A stretch of DNA of 64,000 bases. Source: Branchiostoma lanceolatum (taxonomy: Eukaryota > Chordata > Leptocardii > Amphioxiformes > Branchiostomatidae). This document shows, piece by piece, positions 20,816-33,264 of the stretch (the first letter of the stretch is position 1; the number at the start of each line of letters is the position of its first letter). The notes beneath the pieces were generated by a model. That model did not search any database. It had not been told where the DNA came from and was given only the letters and a program-made list of their open reading frames with translations. Position numbers and translations under genes: made by a program. The stretch covers positions 8,429,552 through 8,493,551 of the forward strand of contig NC_089740.1 in the NCBI RefSeq assembly GCF_035083965.1, in the 5' to 3' direction.

Positions 20816-22340
20816 TCAATACTTGTCTCCTGTTAAGTAGATGAATTACTGCATATACTGATCATAGTTTTGTCAGCCCAGTTGTAAAGTCACATGTTCC
20901 AGTTATGAAAGAGACAATAGATGTTGGCGTTTATATTACTTTAAAAGCTTGGCTGTATATTTTGATATTTTTTTGTAAAGCTTTCGGTTAAAATTTTTTG
21001 GAATGTTGCTGGACAAGAACACTATGCTATGATGTGTTATACTATTTTTTTTTTACAAGTTGAAAGAATACTTATTAAAAGAACAAAGAGACAACTTCTG
21101 AAATAAGTTGTGAGGTGGGAGATTATTATAGGTGACTATGTTAGGAGATGTCGGTGAATGTTATTAATTTGAAGGCTTGTGGGCTGTATTAGAAAGGGAA
21201 ACACTTGTCACTGGAAAGAGCTCCATTATTTTGCAGTCCGTGGAATGTAGTTGTTGCTGTAGAAGGACTTTGAGACATTGTAATGCTTATGTTGTTCTGT
21301 ATTTTTTGTACATATTGCTTAAAAGTAACATAAGATAAAGGGCCACATGCAAAAAGAATTAGTATGAGAAAGAAATGAATGTTATAACCCCAGGTTATTT
21401 ATTTTGCATTCATTTGATTGTAAAACGTTTGGTTAAGATTTCTTGTGAGAATGTAACTGGAAAAGAATATAGAGTTATATCTTATTTTATGTTATTCTGG
21501 CATAATACACCGTGACATGTGAACATGACCCAAACTGGACGTAAACTGCTCCTGCATGTAAATAGGTCATGTTACATTACATGTATATGTATATCAATGA
21601 AATACCTGTGCTGTGGGTTTTGCACAATCAAGTGTTGGCTTGCAATGATAACTTCAACAGCTAGGTGTCCCCACTCCCAGCTCGGTTGAGGCCCAACACA
21701 TGCATAATCACAGGTGAGCGAGGGTCTACGTTCCCATTTCAGTTGATTGTAGTCGGCCTACTATAGTTAAGGGAATGCACGTCAGTCTAGCGTTCCTTCA
21801 CAGTCCAATTTCATATCCAACTTAAATGATCAAAGAAACCATCCATTCATTCAAATAGTAGGGCGTGGCAAACATTCACATGTCAGTTGAGGTCAGAAAG
21901 GTGAGAGTCAAACATGCGTGTGATCACTGGGTGAATCAAGGGATTTAGGGCCCTGTCACACTTGTGCGTATGTGCAAGTCCGCGTGAGTCGCGTATTAGC
22001 AAGTCCATTGTTTAGGTTATTATTAATTAAGTTTGCAGCCGAAGAAGTCATTTCTTTGGTTCGACAACTAGGCTGCACAACGGTGAGTCAAAGTAGAAAA
22101 TACCCTCTTCCCTGCAAACTTAACATAAACCAAAACAAGTAGAATGTGAAAATATAACAATTGCGTCTCAAGTAGCAATCAGCCTTAAATGTTGATAAGA
22201 AGACCTGAGATGACCTCGATATTTTAGTCAGTGTTCTTTGAAGGTTTAGTGTTTGATTGACCCCCTTTTTCGCTCTGTTGGATGGGGACATAAAACCAAC
22301 TGCCCCGCACGTGTATGGTGGAGCTTCGGGAGTCAAAAAC
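20816..22340. other. Intergenic stretch without recognised gene
   Basis: AT-rich, with stop codons in all frames at short intervals. From about 21950 GGCCCTGTCACACTTGTGCG resembles a DNA-transposon terminus, but I do not find its partner end. Confidence 0.4.
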
Positions 22341-22342
22341 CT

Positions 22343-22578
22343 TTGCATATCTCACTGGACCCGCGACACGTTGGCGACCGAGCGATTTGACAGCGCAATC
22401 AAAGCGTAAAACGATTCGTATTTTATAGATGAAATTCGTTGTATGTTTTGTTGTCTTGTTAGTAATACTTGTATGTTTTGCACGATATTCCCCTGATAAA
22501 GTCACCGGTAACACAAATCCAGTTTAGGACGCGGCGAGATCGCCAACGGTCGCTGGTCCAGTGAGATCTATTGCAAAG
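22343..22578. repeat. ~235-bp fold-back element
   Basis: TTTGCATATCTCACTGGACC at the left pairs with GGTCCAGTGAGATCTATTGC at the right, followed inward by GCGAC...GTTGGCGA. A relative of one end may be at 16380-16415 (GGTCGCTTTACGGTCGC). Confidence 0.7.
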
Positions 22579-22659
22579 ACCCCAACACACTTAAAATCAA
22601 AAGAAGGGCTGGAGTGCTTGGCTAAGCAAGCCGTAGTGAGGCCGCATTACACTATCAGC

Positions 22660-22850
22660 CTAGCCCCTACCAGGCTCCGCGGATGCATGGCTGGGAAAAT
22701 AGTAGAAGTTGGCTAAAAAGAGTGAATAGTATGCTAAGGGAATCGGCTACGGAGAGAGGGTCTAATATGCCATCCTAGAGCGGCAAACTGTACCCCTATA
22801 GCAGACTGGTAGCCTGGTACGTAGATCTAGAGGCTACTATCAGCCATTGA
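22660..22850. repeat. MITE-like element, diverged copy
   Basis: TGGGAAAATAGTAGAAGTTGG, CGGCTACGGAGAGAGGGTC and ACTGGTAGCCTGGTACG identify a diverged copy of the 1612-1770 family. Confidence 0.6.
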
Positions 22851-23640
22851 AAATACGTTACGCTCCGCCTCATCAAGCCGAGACATTACCCCTCTAGTTC
22901 GACCTCCATCACCTTTACCCTATCAGTGAAAGAAAAATACTTGCTGGGGCACTTTTCGACCTGTCTGACGACTTCGTACACAAGGCCAAAGGTCTCACCC
23001 GAATGAGTTTTTCCCCTTTCACTGTTTATAAACGTTTCCCCCTGTGAGTCATTATCGCAAATCCTTCAGGTATAAACTTATAAAAAGACTGGTTGTCCTT
23101 TTCATTCTTTAGAGCAAGGGCATCCTACATAATGTCCTTGTTTAGACCAACTCTTCTTCTCTATTCTCAACATTTTTCTCTATGTAACCTTTCTATGTAT
23201 ATAAAACAGTTTTAAATGTATTCAATCAATGCTTATCTTTGACTCCCCGAAGTACAAGTAATATTCTTTTAAAAAAGGTTGATATACATACTAAGTCGGC
23301 TCTCTTTTACTACGCATACGACGTATGCAATCCTTCTATTATACCGGCATTGACCAATGCCACACAGCGCGCATTGACGTTGGGCCCTTTATTCATTCGC
23401 CATGGCCCGTTCGCATGCGAAGTGAACTCAACAATCCTGTGCCATCTGGGGGCCCCCATTCAACATGGATGCCCCCAAGGGATGGTTGTCCGGGAGACAA
23501 AGGCTTGTCTGACTGTAATGGATGATCGTACCGCCGAGCAGGGCACCACGTCACACACGACCCCGAGATACCCGGGTCCCGAAAAACACACCGGGACGAC
23601 ATTCGGGCCAGCGAACGCGCTGAGAATATTCCGGTGTTTT
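22851..23640. other. Upstream region of the PTB gene
   Basis: Contains a 138-codon frame at 23239-23655 with no recognisable domain, which I do not accept as a gene. GC content rises toward the TATA box at 23641. Confidence 0.4.
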
Positions 23641-23648
23641 TATAAAAG
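23641..23648 (+). promoter_or_regulatory. TATA box of the PTB-domain gene
   Basis: TATAAAAG in a GC-rich setting, 273 bases before the ATG at 23914. This predicts a start near 23668-23675 and a leader of about 240 bases. Confidence 0.6.
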
Positions 23649-23913
23649 GCTATGATTTACCGCCTTTGGCTGTTTTAGTACTGCAGTGTTTGTCGATATG
23701 TTTCTACTATAAAGGTGGCTGGTATTTGGGACACGCCCAGAGGTGTATAGGATACACCTTGTGATGACGACAATAGTCGTTGGACGGGTGGAGACGGGTA
23801 GGTCGAGCCTTTGACAAAGCGGGCAGCCGAGCGGGATTATTCCTCTCAATGTTGTAGAGACTGCTTTCTTTCTCACGCCAGGAATTTCGATCGCGCAGTG
23901 AGAGACAGCCGCC

Positions 23914-26900
23914 ATGTCGATCTTCGGCAGCAGAAGGAGCGACCGAAGCCGGAAGAGTTACAAGACGAGGTCGCTAAAGGATCTATCCGTGGAGTATGGC
24001 AGTGACGAAACCGTGTGTCCGATATTTCACGTTCGCTACCTGGGAACGCTACCTGTGGAGAGGTCAGCTAGGGAATTCGTAGTTCCAGTCGTACACATGC
24101 TTTACGAACGGGGGAAGGACAAGAGCCTCCCGAAGAGAACCCTGAGTATCGGCGGGCAGGGGATTCTCATCGGCTACCCGAAGAACGCGATCGGCGCCCC
24201 GACGCCCGACGTCGTCCCTACCCGGGCGGTGACCTACGGAATTGCAGACAACATTCACAAAGACGTGTTCGCGTTTGTCATGCGGACTCGCAGTCTGGAC
24301 AACCCTCTTATGTGTTTAGCCTTTAAGACGAAGAAGCCGGAATACGCCACTGCGCTGGCCTTGTGGCTTGTCCGCGCTATCCAAGAGTACGGGCACAGCA
24401 TCGGTCGCCCGACCCCACCGTCCTCTGTATCTAACCACCACAGCAGGCGGCCATCTTCTGTGTTCATGAGTCGGAGTCGTTCCGCAACAAAAGTGCTGTC
24501 CAACAAGATCAACCTCCTCAGGCGAGGGTCCATAAAATCCCTCCCGGGGAAAACGCACATCTTCCGCCGACCCTCGGCACAGAGCTCCAAGACTGCGACG
24601 TACGGTAACGGACCTGTGTCCAGAGACTACGCCGTTGTCAGGAGGAGGAACCATTCCGGGGCGCACAGCGCGCCACAAAGGGGAAGCCATTACGCGAACG
24701 TTGATAACTATTCACGCCCCGAGAGACCAAGGTCATACGTGAACACACAGGTGGGCAGTTTTTACTCCACCAAAAATAGTTACTCAAGCAACTGGATAAG
24801 ATTTTGAAACAATCACCTGGTTTCCCAGTCCTTTCCTTAGTTACTGACGAAAGTCAGCGGATGCTGTCTGAAACGTCTGTTTCAAAATCTTATCCAGTTG
24901 TTTGAGCAACTGTCTTTGGCATATCTTATTACCTGGATGCCTAACCTTCATCAACGTAGTTTCACTACACATTTCTGTATTTACGTCGAGAATTACGTTG
25001 TGTAGAGCATGTTCTGTTTACAGTCTATAAATAACTTAAGACAAAAGGCCGTTTCTGTAGAAACGATGCCCTTAAGGTGCAGGTGGTTTGTTTACAAATT
25101 GAGGGGTGGAATAGTAGCTTCTAGCAGGCCCCTCAGATCGCTGGGAAAATAGTAGAAATTGGCCAAATAGCTGAATTGTACGCTAAGGAAGTCGGCTACG
25201 GAGAGAGGGTCCAATCTGCAATCCTGCAAGTGAAACCCTGGCAAATATTCCCCCTATAGTCGGCGTAGTTAGTCTGGTAGAGACTAGTGGAATGGCCTGT
25301 AGGATCACAACATCTAAATTCATTGTCGCTAGGCTTGTTTTAATTTACGGCAGTTGTGCAATGATAAGTTGAGTTTAGGAATCTTTTGGTAACTAAAGAA
25401 GACAAAAGTCTCGTCGTCTACAAAGGAGAAACATCATCATTACAAATCGTAAAATACATTTTGGGCGTTGCTGGTATTACATTTACCGTGGGATCTTTCC
25501 AGATAATTTATTTCAATATTTGTCTTTTCACGAAGTGGTTTACAAAGACGTTGTTTAACTAACCTTTAGGTTATTTTCATTGTAGAGCCCAACCTAGGTA
25601 GGACTAGAATCCTTTAAACTATGTAAACATTTAGGATCTTTAGGTTCTTTGTACATAACGATCACCTGTCGTTTCGGCAGTCCTTCTGATACCTTACTGG
25701 CTGAGTACAAAGAACTTTAATTCCAACTTCCAAGTGATTTACCAAACTGATGAAACTATATAAAAACATATCTGTAAACATTTACTTAATGTAAACAAAT
25801 GAAAAACCATGTCTATCTTATTATTCTACTCAAATCCTTTTAAACACAACGACTCAAAGTTTTTTTTATTTTATTTGGCTTTTCACAATTTGTCGAGCAT
25901 ATCAATCAGTACGCACTACCCTTTTAGTTCGACGAAGAAGAAGAACAAGTGTTATTAGTGTAGTTAGCAGCGTTTTAAGGAAGTAAATGAAGGAAATAGT
26001 TATCTAGAAAAGTTTCATTCTCGGTCAAAGGTCATCTTGTCACGTGTCGTCTAAACGTCGTATACATATTTAGTTCTGCAACCTTCGGTTCCTGAAACAA
26101 GCATTCATTGGTAAAAGCTAAATAGTAATTTGTGATAGCCACAGGCTAGTTGGGCAGCCCTGGTTTTGTGCCCTGAACAGCCGGACAAATATATAAGTAG
26201 ATACACCTTTACATTGGTGCTGGTTTGAAATACTAATAGATATACAGGTGTAACAACAAAAAGCCACCCATACCTAGGCGTTACATTAACAACTGGACTG
26301 AAGTGGGGTACCCATATTAACAAAGTAACAACTAAGGCTAAGCAGACATTGGGAGTGATCAAACGTAATTTGTGGGCATGCCCAGCAAAGGTAAAATCAC
26401 TTGCATACACGTCTCTAGTAAGACCAAACCTTGAATATGCTGCAACAGTATGGGATCCATACACAAAGAAAGACAAGGATAAACTGGAGAGGGTGCAGAA
26501 CCAAGCTGCCAGGTTCTGCATGAACAACTATTACAGGGGTGCTAGTGTCACTAAAATGAAAGCAGATCTACAGTGGAAGTCACTTGAAGACAGAAGAAAA
26601 ATATCCAGGATTTGCATGATGTACAAAATGACTAATAAACTTGTGGATGTACCGACTGATAATTATCTAATACCAGCCCAGAAAAGGACAAGAAATAGTC
26701 ATGCCTTTAAGTACCAGAGTTATAAACCAAGGATTGATGTGTTCAAAAATTCGTTTTTCCCGAGAACCATAGTAGAATGGAACTCGTTGTCATCAGATGC
26801 TGTAGGAACACCTTCACTAAATAGCTTCAAAGAACGATTGCAGTCAGATGAGCAAAAGTTAGGTGTGACAGGCCGTTCAGTGTAATATAACCAGCTGCTG

Positions 26901-29900
26901 CCGCGCCGCGTGCCTGCGAAGCTGGTGTGTTACGCCGATGGGCGGTTATACCGGCTATACAGATACAGATACAGATACAGATAGGCAATATTAGTTCATG
27001 GGAGATATCTTTAAAAGAAGGTCGCTCAAGATTCTCCATACTGTTGGAAGTTGTTATATAAGATGTTGGGTTTGTGTCCATGCAAACTTACTTAGTATAT
27101 AAGCGCCGCCATGTGCGCTGAATGAGACCAGCGGTAAATAAATCAAATAATTGTTATCTCAGAGAAAAACATAGATTTTGCCCCCAAATCTGTCGGTACA
27201 TCAAGATTTATGAGGGTTGAAACGTCGAATCTTCCGCTATCATTATGTTACTGCCACTCATTTTGTTGATAGCGTTTTCTAGGACTATGCCAAAGGTACT
27301 AGTATTCAGTGTTGGAAGAAAGTTAAGCATTGTATTATGATTACTACCAACACAAATGAGCTTCTATTATAACGTTTTCTAGCTTTGAATCCACCCCCAC
27401 CCGAAAAAAAATTAACTGAATTATTTTGCAATTTCTTCCGCTATCATTATGATACTGCCACTCATTTTCTAGGTTTGATCTACCTCCGCCCCGAAAATAT
27501 ATAATTACTGAAGTATTCTGAAATTTCAGGACCTGCAATATGTGACCAAAGTACACGAGCGGGACACACATCGGCCTGTCCCTCGGGAGGAACCGGTCTA
27601 CGCCACCGTCAACAAACCCCGTCGGTCCGCCCCAGCCTCCCCTAGCCGCAGTAACGGGGCTCCAGCCGGTACGGGGTTCCACCTCTCCGCTAACACCTCC
27701 AGGAGACGGCCTCCGCCACAGGTACGTAAAAATGTTTTGTAATATCTGTTTGTTTCCTTGACAAAGACTGGTAGCCTGAGTGTCGTTCTGTTTCAGTTCC
27801 AGGCTCTGCCTTCACCAAAATGGCAGAGCCTGGAACTGAAACAAGATGACTCAGGCTAAAAGACAGGAGCTGTACAGTCGAAAATTTAGCCTCCGTTGCA
27901 GACTCCTTCCGACTGTTTTCTTTTTCAAGTTACAGTTGTATTATTACATTTTTACATACTTATTACTGGCCGAGCGGAGGCTACGAAAATTTGGGTGAAT
28001 CCAACTTTTTGTGTTGGATATTACAGTACAAACTGTTCCGGAATGACGGAATGCTATTTGTTTGTTTGTTTGTATTGCAATCTCGGTAAATCGCCCACTA
28101 CCCCTATAGGCTCAAAACGGCTATGGGACTACCTTTATCTTATCAAGCTTATTGTTCTTTGTATGTGGCGCTGTACGTTGAAATAAGGTATTAACTTGAG
28201 TGCAGTGCCACATTGTCCTTATCTTTGTCAAAAAGCAAATTTAAAAAAAAAGTATTGAAAAACGCCTCAGGGCGTAACATACCAGTACTGAATAGTACAA
28301 ATGCATATCAGGACAGATTTATTTAATCCACTCACACCGGAAAGGCCCTACTCTTTTCTATAAGTGTGATGGGTTCTTTTGCATGCTAACACGTGAAATG
28401 GTAGCAATGGCATTGATTAATTGACAATTGCCTGTATATGTGAGGATCTGTAAATATTGTTTTTCAAATTCAATGGAAGACGAAAGCTGATTATATTTTG
28501 ATACAGTGTAGAACTCGTGGTCTCTAATGTCTTTGTATTCACCATTGTTCCATGTTGCATGTATTTGCAATTTGCCCTCTGGCACAACTTCTAATAGAGT
28601 TGTGATTGTTAAACTCGTACCCAGGATATGTGTTAGTTTTAGAACAGTTTACAACCATAATGCTCTGGGTACGAGGTTGGCATTTTGTCTTAAACCACGC
28701 ATGCGTATTGACACAATTTACGCACGCCATTTTTACTGGTATGAATTATTTGGCAGCAATATTATGTTACCTTAAACATTGATGATCGTATTTATCAATC
28801 ACTTGGAAGCATGTGCATTTAGACTATCCTTTTATACAGTGTATTTTGAATTGACACCGCTATACAAACACTTACAATGTAACACACAAACCATGCAAAC
28901 TCTGCTAATATTCATATTCACATCAGCCTTTCATTCTTTCAAGTTATCATCCTAGATTTCATTTTGTTCCACTGAAGGAAATTCGTCACTTGCACTTATA
29001 AGTGAATTATTCTATTGCTCATTTATTTCGCCAAAAGTGGCACTGAGTTTGCTATCTTAACTGGGAAATCATTTTAATTAAAACCCGTGCTATTTTTTTG
29101 ATCTTTCATTTTTAGTTCGTGTGGTATTGTTTTTTTTTTTGTCTCATTCCTCATTGTCATTTTCATTTCTTCTTTCTATTCTCTTTGTCTCATCTTCAGA
29201 TCATCCCAGACACTACGAAGACTGTATCTTTCGAACAGAAAAACAACCATAACAAAAACTCCTCTAACCACGTCTTGACCACACGGGACAAGCGGTTGAA
29301 CTTGATAGCACCCAACAGACAACTCAAGCAGTCCCAAAACAAGGAATTTTTGTTTCCACAGGAGCCAGGGCAGTATGCCCGAGGGCCCGCCCCGCAACCG
29401 AGGTCCCTCCCGCCCTCACCCGAACGGACGCAAAGATCCGCGGGCTCTCGCGAGAGGTTGTTACAGCACGAGATGTACGCCACGAGCCTCAAAGACATCA
29501 CTGTGATGAGTTACGCGAAGCCTCAGCAGGAGGAGTTCCACAACAACCGACCGTACATCGCTCCCGGAGCCCCCAACTCCAACAACAGAAACTACGCGCA
29601 CGTCAGCAATAATAAAACATACGCGCAACAACCTGTCAGGCACCAAGTCCCGAACAACATCTCCGCACCTGTTGTGAATAGCAAACCTTACAACCCCGTA
29701 GTTAACAGCAAACCTTACAACCCTCCCCCCATGCCTAACAACAGAAATTATTCCCCTGGCAACAACATGAAGAAGAATTCTTCCGCTCCGCCCTTGAATT
29801 ACAAGCCAACTTACTCGCCAAACCACCAACCCCATACTGCGCCGCCGCCACCAAAAGCGATCCTGAAAAACGACACAAAGAGTGAAAAATCGTCCAAGTC

Positions 29901-30159
29901 GAAAAGGTCGAGGCATTCTTCCAAGTCGGGTGGCAAGAAACAGTCGTATTCATTACATCAAGACGAGCTAGACAACATTGATTACGATTTGTTCGAGCAT
30001 TCTGGAAATGAGAGTCGCCCAGAGAGGTCCCGGGTTGGCAGTGCAGGCCAGCAGCGGTCGGTGTTCATGTCGGACTCGGAGGAAGAGTGGCCTCCTTACC
30101 GAGGGTCCAGCACCTTCAAGCCGGTACCCGTCCAAAGTCGCGATCGAGTAGAGATCTAA
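23914..30159 (+). CDS. PTB-domain protein with tyrosine-rich tail (FAM43-like PTB, docking-type layout)
   Basis: Exons 23914-24750, 27530-27721 and 29200-30159, all phase 0 with good GT-AG sites, give 662 residues. Residues ~34-165 form a phosphotyrosine-binding fold: CPIFHVRYLGTLPVE starts it, SIGGQGILIGYP and VTYGIADNIHKDVFAFVMR follow, and the terminal helix is ALALWLVRAIQEYG. The VTYxxAD...VFA segment resembles FAM43 and other PID proteins. The rest is disordered and basic, with tyrosines in pYxN-like contexts (Y260 YANV, Y275 YVNT) and Y303 (VYATV). Exon 3 has two NSKPYNP repeats, a poly-proline patch, a Lys/Ser cluster (~570) and acidic SDSEEEW near the end. The layout suggests a membrane-proximal docking adaptor (inference). 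Exact orthologue unresolved. Confidence 0.85.
24766..24967. repeat. Fold-back MITE (TACTCAAGCAACTGGATAAG family)
   Basis: Arms TTACTCAAGCAACTGGATAA and TTATCCAGTTGTTTGAGCAA, with CAGCGGATGCTGTCTGAAACG inside, followed by TTATTACCTGGATG. It lies 15 bases after the exon 1 donor of the PTB gene. Other copies or fragments: 13495-13640, 15010-15130, 17830-17990, 37735-37815, 49704-49925, 57880-57990. Confidence 0.85.
25125..25290. repeat. MITE-like element (GCGGGTCGCTGGGAAAATAG family)
   Basis: Contains TCGCTGGGAAAATAGTAG, GTCGGCTACGGAGAGAGGG, CCCTATAGTCGGCGTAG and the terminal TCTGGTAGAGACTAG. It is in intron 1 of the PTB gene. Confidence 0.75.
26232..26985 (+). mobile_element. 5'-truncated CR1-like retroelement, intact C-terminus
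   Basis: The open frame runs from about 26258 to the TAA at 26883-26885. It starts HPYLGVTLTTGLKWGTHI, then KAKQTLGVIKRNLW, RPNLEYAATVWDPY, KLERVQNQAARF, LEDRRKISR and FFPRTIVEWNSL. All are motifs of the post-RT region of CR1-group elements, and no stop interrupts ~208 codons. After the stop comes GGTGTGTTACGCCGATGGGC, then a short (ACAGAT)n tail, the 3' end. The 5' truncation is typical of target-primed reverse transcription. It is in intron 1 of the PTB gene, sense orientation, and looks young. Confidence 0.85.
27895..27990 (+). repeat. Half of a GACTCCTTCCGGCT fold-back
   Basis: GCAGACTCCTTCCGACTG, TTTTCTTTTTCAAGTTACAG and TATTACATTTTTACATACTTA match the head of the fold-back at 850-1000; GGCCGAGCGGAGGCTACG follows. 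It lies in intron 2 of the PTB gene. Upstream, 27790-27850 is a separate small hairpin (CAGTTCCAGGCTCTGCC / GGCAGAGCCTGGAACTG). Confidence 0.65.
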
Positions 30160-30177
30160 CCCTACCTTCGAATTAGA

Positions 30178-30183
30178 AATAAA
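30178..30183 (+). terminator. Polyadenylation signal of the PTB gene
   Basis: AATAAA 19 bases after the stop codon, an unusually short 3' UTR if used. Confidence 0.45.
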
Positions 30184-30189
30184 TCTTTC

Positions 30190-33100
30190 TTTTGCGTTTC
30201 TGCGTCAAAAAAAGAGTCTTTGGAAAAGACACTGTCCTGAAAGAATATACACATCATCATATACATTTGTATATCAATATTTTAACAGAAAAAACGAAAA
30301 TGATCGCCTTATTCAAAGGATGATGTCCTTGCTTTGAAAGGTCAGCACTACAGTATTACAATAATTGTATCTTCCTATCCAAAACGCCTAGAGGGCCCTC
30401 ATTGTTCTTAACAAAGGTCCATTCCCCTGACAGAATAGAGATAAATGAAACAGGAATCCCGTTATGTTCTTCAAATCCTCAGAGAGAACGGACATGCTGA
30501 ATATTTCAGGCCAGGGTTAGTCTAACAGGATGTTATCGACATTTCGGACATCCTAGAACGGAAGTACCGATTTCTTTCGCCAGTTCCAAAAGGCGTGGCG
30601 ACTTGAGACCACTTGTGCCAGATACAGAAGAAAGGATTTTGTACGTATGAAAGTAGGAGTGATGTTTAGATAAGGATTTTGTACATATGTTATGAAGAGT
30701 TACCCAGAATAATTGATGTAGGCAGAAGAGTATTTATCAATGTCACGTCACATGGAATATGGCAGACACTATTGTCAGCTGTCAGACAACACAACACGCA
30801 ATTTCTGTCAGTATTCGGACAAAGCAAAGCTGTAGATGTTTCCGTTAACCCTATGTTAACACTTGTAAGTTACCACCATATGTTTTATAATGCAATACAA
30901 TACATGCAATGGGGCTTGGTGAATAACGCGTTACTTCAGCAGTAGCAGCCATATGACTTGTAAATGTACGATTCAATATTCAAGCACTGTAGTGGGCACT
31001 TTTTGTACTTATACGTAAAGACACCAACATTACCTTTGTTGAAAATCCAGAACACTGTATCTAGCATTAAAAATCCGTTCGAAATATAAAACTTCTGACT
31101 CGAAAAAAAATATCGATTCAGAAGATCAGACTTTAGAAATATGCGTCTCATTTCGATATCGACGATTTAGAACTTCAAATGAATACTTTGATAGTCTGGA
31201 TCGTTAGATACAATAAAGTATGCTAAATAAAGAGGACTCAATGTTTACACACCTCGGTGACCTGTTGTTGCTATGGAAACGACCCCTGGGTCATTCTCTA
31301 ATTGCGTAACACGCCCTTGCTGACGTTTTAGCCTGTAATGTTACCAGACAGGCACGCTATTGTGTTCTCAGAGTGCGTGAAAAATCTAATAACAGACCGC
31401 CATGTTCTAAGGTGTGGTCTCATTTTGAACTGTTCGCAAATTCTTACTGATAAAGAACGTTTTGTGACTAAAATCATACCGTTCTCTCTCTTTCTTAATG
31501 ATTTCAGGAAAAATGGAAATAGATAAGAATGTTTTTATACTAAGTATTTATGATTATTTGTCATTCTGACATATTGTGATGCCATGATTTCTACATACAT
31601 GTATTATATATGTTTTGTATTGTTTGACTCCGATGATATCTTGAAAAGCGTCCTTTATAAATCCCTGGTCAGACAGAGTGTGAGCTTTCATGGATATAGA
31701 AGGCTCAACAACAGCAGCAAGTTTACCAACAACACAAGACACCTACCTTTTCACATTGAATTATTACTTTTAAACTCAGTTTGATACATAGCGCTACGAC
31801 ATTGATTTAAGACCTGTAGATCTATAGAAAACAATACACTTCGCGTACCACTACCTTGGCTTTTAGTTACAGATTTTAAACGCGGTAACCGTTAATATCA
31901 GTCAACTTCAGGGAATGAAATAATGCATGACACTGTCTGTCACAATCACAGACCTGTATGGGGCAACCTGAATTATTTATTCAACACCTTTCAGACCGAG
32001 AATTGTTGATAGAACGGAATGCAGAGAGGTTCTGAAAACAACACGCCACTAAAAGTTTATAGAATGCGACAAGATAGACTTTACCCTTGGGAATGTTTCT
32101 TTAGAACGCCGCCATCTTGGGGTGCTGGGCGTAAGGTCACTTCAAGGACAACCACTTGACTAATCGATCAATGTAATTCCATAATTTAATATGGAATCAC
32201 ACTGAAGGTAAAGCCCGCCAGATCTATTCAAGATATTACATTTAATCTGTTTATTTACATTATATTACGTTACAGTAGTTTTAGAGGGGGCCATTTGTCT
32301 AAGTTTTTAGGCCTCCCTTGCGCCAGTAATATTTATTTTCACGGTTCATCAGTTGTTGAATTTTACATGTTTGCAAATAAACAATAACAAGACAATGCTC
32401 TCACAGTAAGAGATTTGATTGAAATAAGTTCTTCTCCAAATGGTATCTGAAATTGATTATGATTACAGACCTTTAGGATTTCTGAATGCGACCATAAGCG
32501 GCTATTTCTAACGACTATCATAGACAATAGACTATAAATCTATGACAGACAATGTATTCTTAGAAACGTACAGGTAAAGGAAGGTATTGTCTACCACTAT
32601 AATGTATTCTGTCGTACATTGTCACTGGAAAGGTCAAAGATACCGGTGACTGTGCTGCCATGATGACTAGCCTCCGTGGCATGCTCTCTGGGCCTCATTG
32701 GGCTTACAATAATTTTATAATTTTATTTGCAAGTTCTTGCCCGAAGGCTAATTGCAACATGAAACAATACATAGCAAGGGTATACTGTACAGATAGTGAG
32801 AGTTAACAATGTTGACTAGTAGAACACATGGCTATTCTAGAAACTACTACGGAATACAATCTACGCTTTTTCAATATACTTTTTGCTGATGACTTCTTTC
32901 TGTGCTGGGTTGTTTGTGTAGCAGGCCTGTACGGGCCTAATGGTTACGGGCTGGCTGCACAAAAGACCCAGTACAAAAGAAGTAATCAGCAAAAAGTGTA
33001 TCATAAGCGCCAAAGAGGCCCAGAGAGCCTGCTATGGAGGCTACATGATGACTCAGAAACGTTGCTGGGTGGACCCGCTGTAAAGACCAGCCCAGCGTTA

Positions 33101-33260
33101 AAGGCGTGTGAACGCGAAGGCCTTGGGGATTTCTGTGTCTTATTGTGTGCTTTGCCCTGGGTATGACCCTGGGATTACGACATCATGCAATATCGTAAAT
33201 GGGTGTAAAGAAAAGGTGGCTCCTGTACAAATAGGTGTGACGCTTCTTGGCTATGCTTTT
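30190..33260. other. 3-kb intergenic stretch without recognised gene
   Basis: Only short frames without motifs. At 32874-33003 an inverted repeat pairs ACTTTTTGCTGATGACTTCT with AGAAGTAATCAGCAAAAAGT. Around 31232-31330 is a short GC-rich patch. I see nothing else. Confidence 0.45.
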
Positions 33261-33264
33261 CTTA

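Noticed and set aside
23239-23655. 138-codon plus frame before the PTB gene
   Set aside because: No recognisable domain, it overlaps the probable promoter, and it ends at the TATA box.
29461-29916. 151-codon minus frame
   Set aside because: Shadow of PTB exon 3; Arg/Val-rich from Asn/Tyr codons on the other strand.
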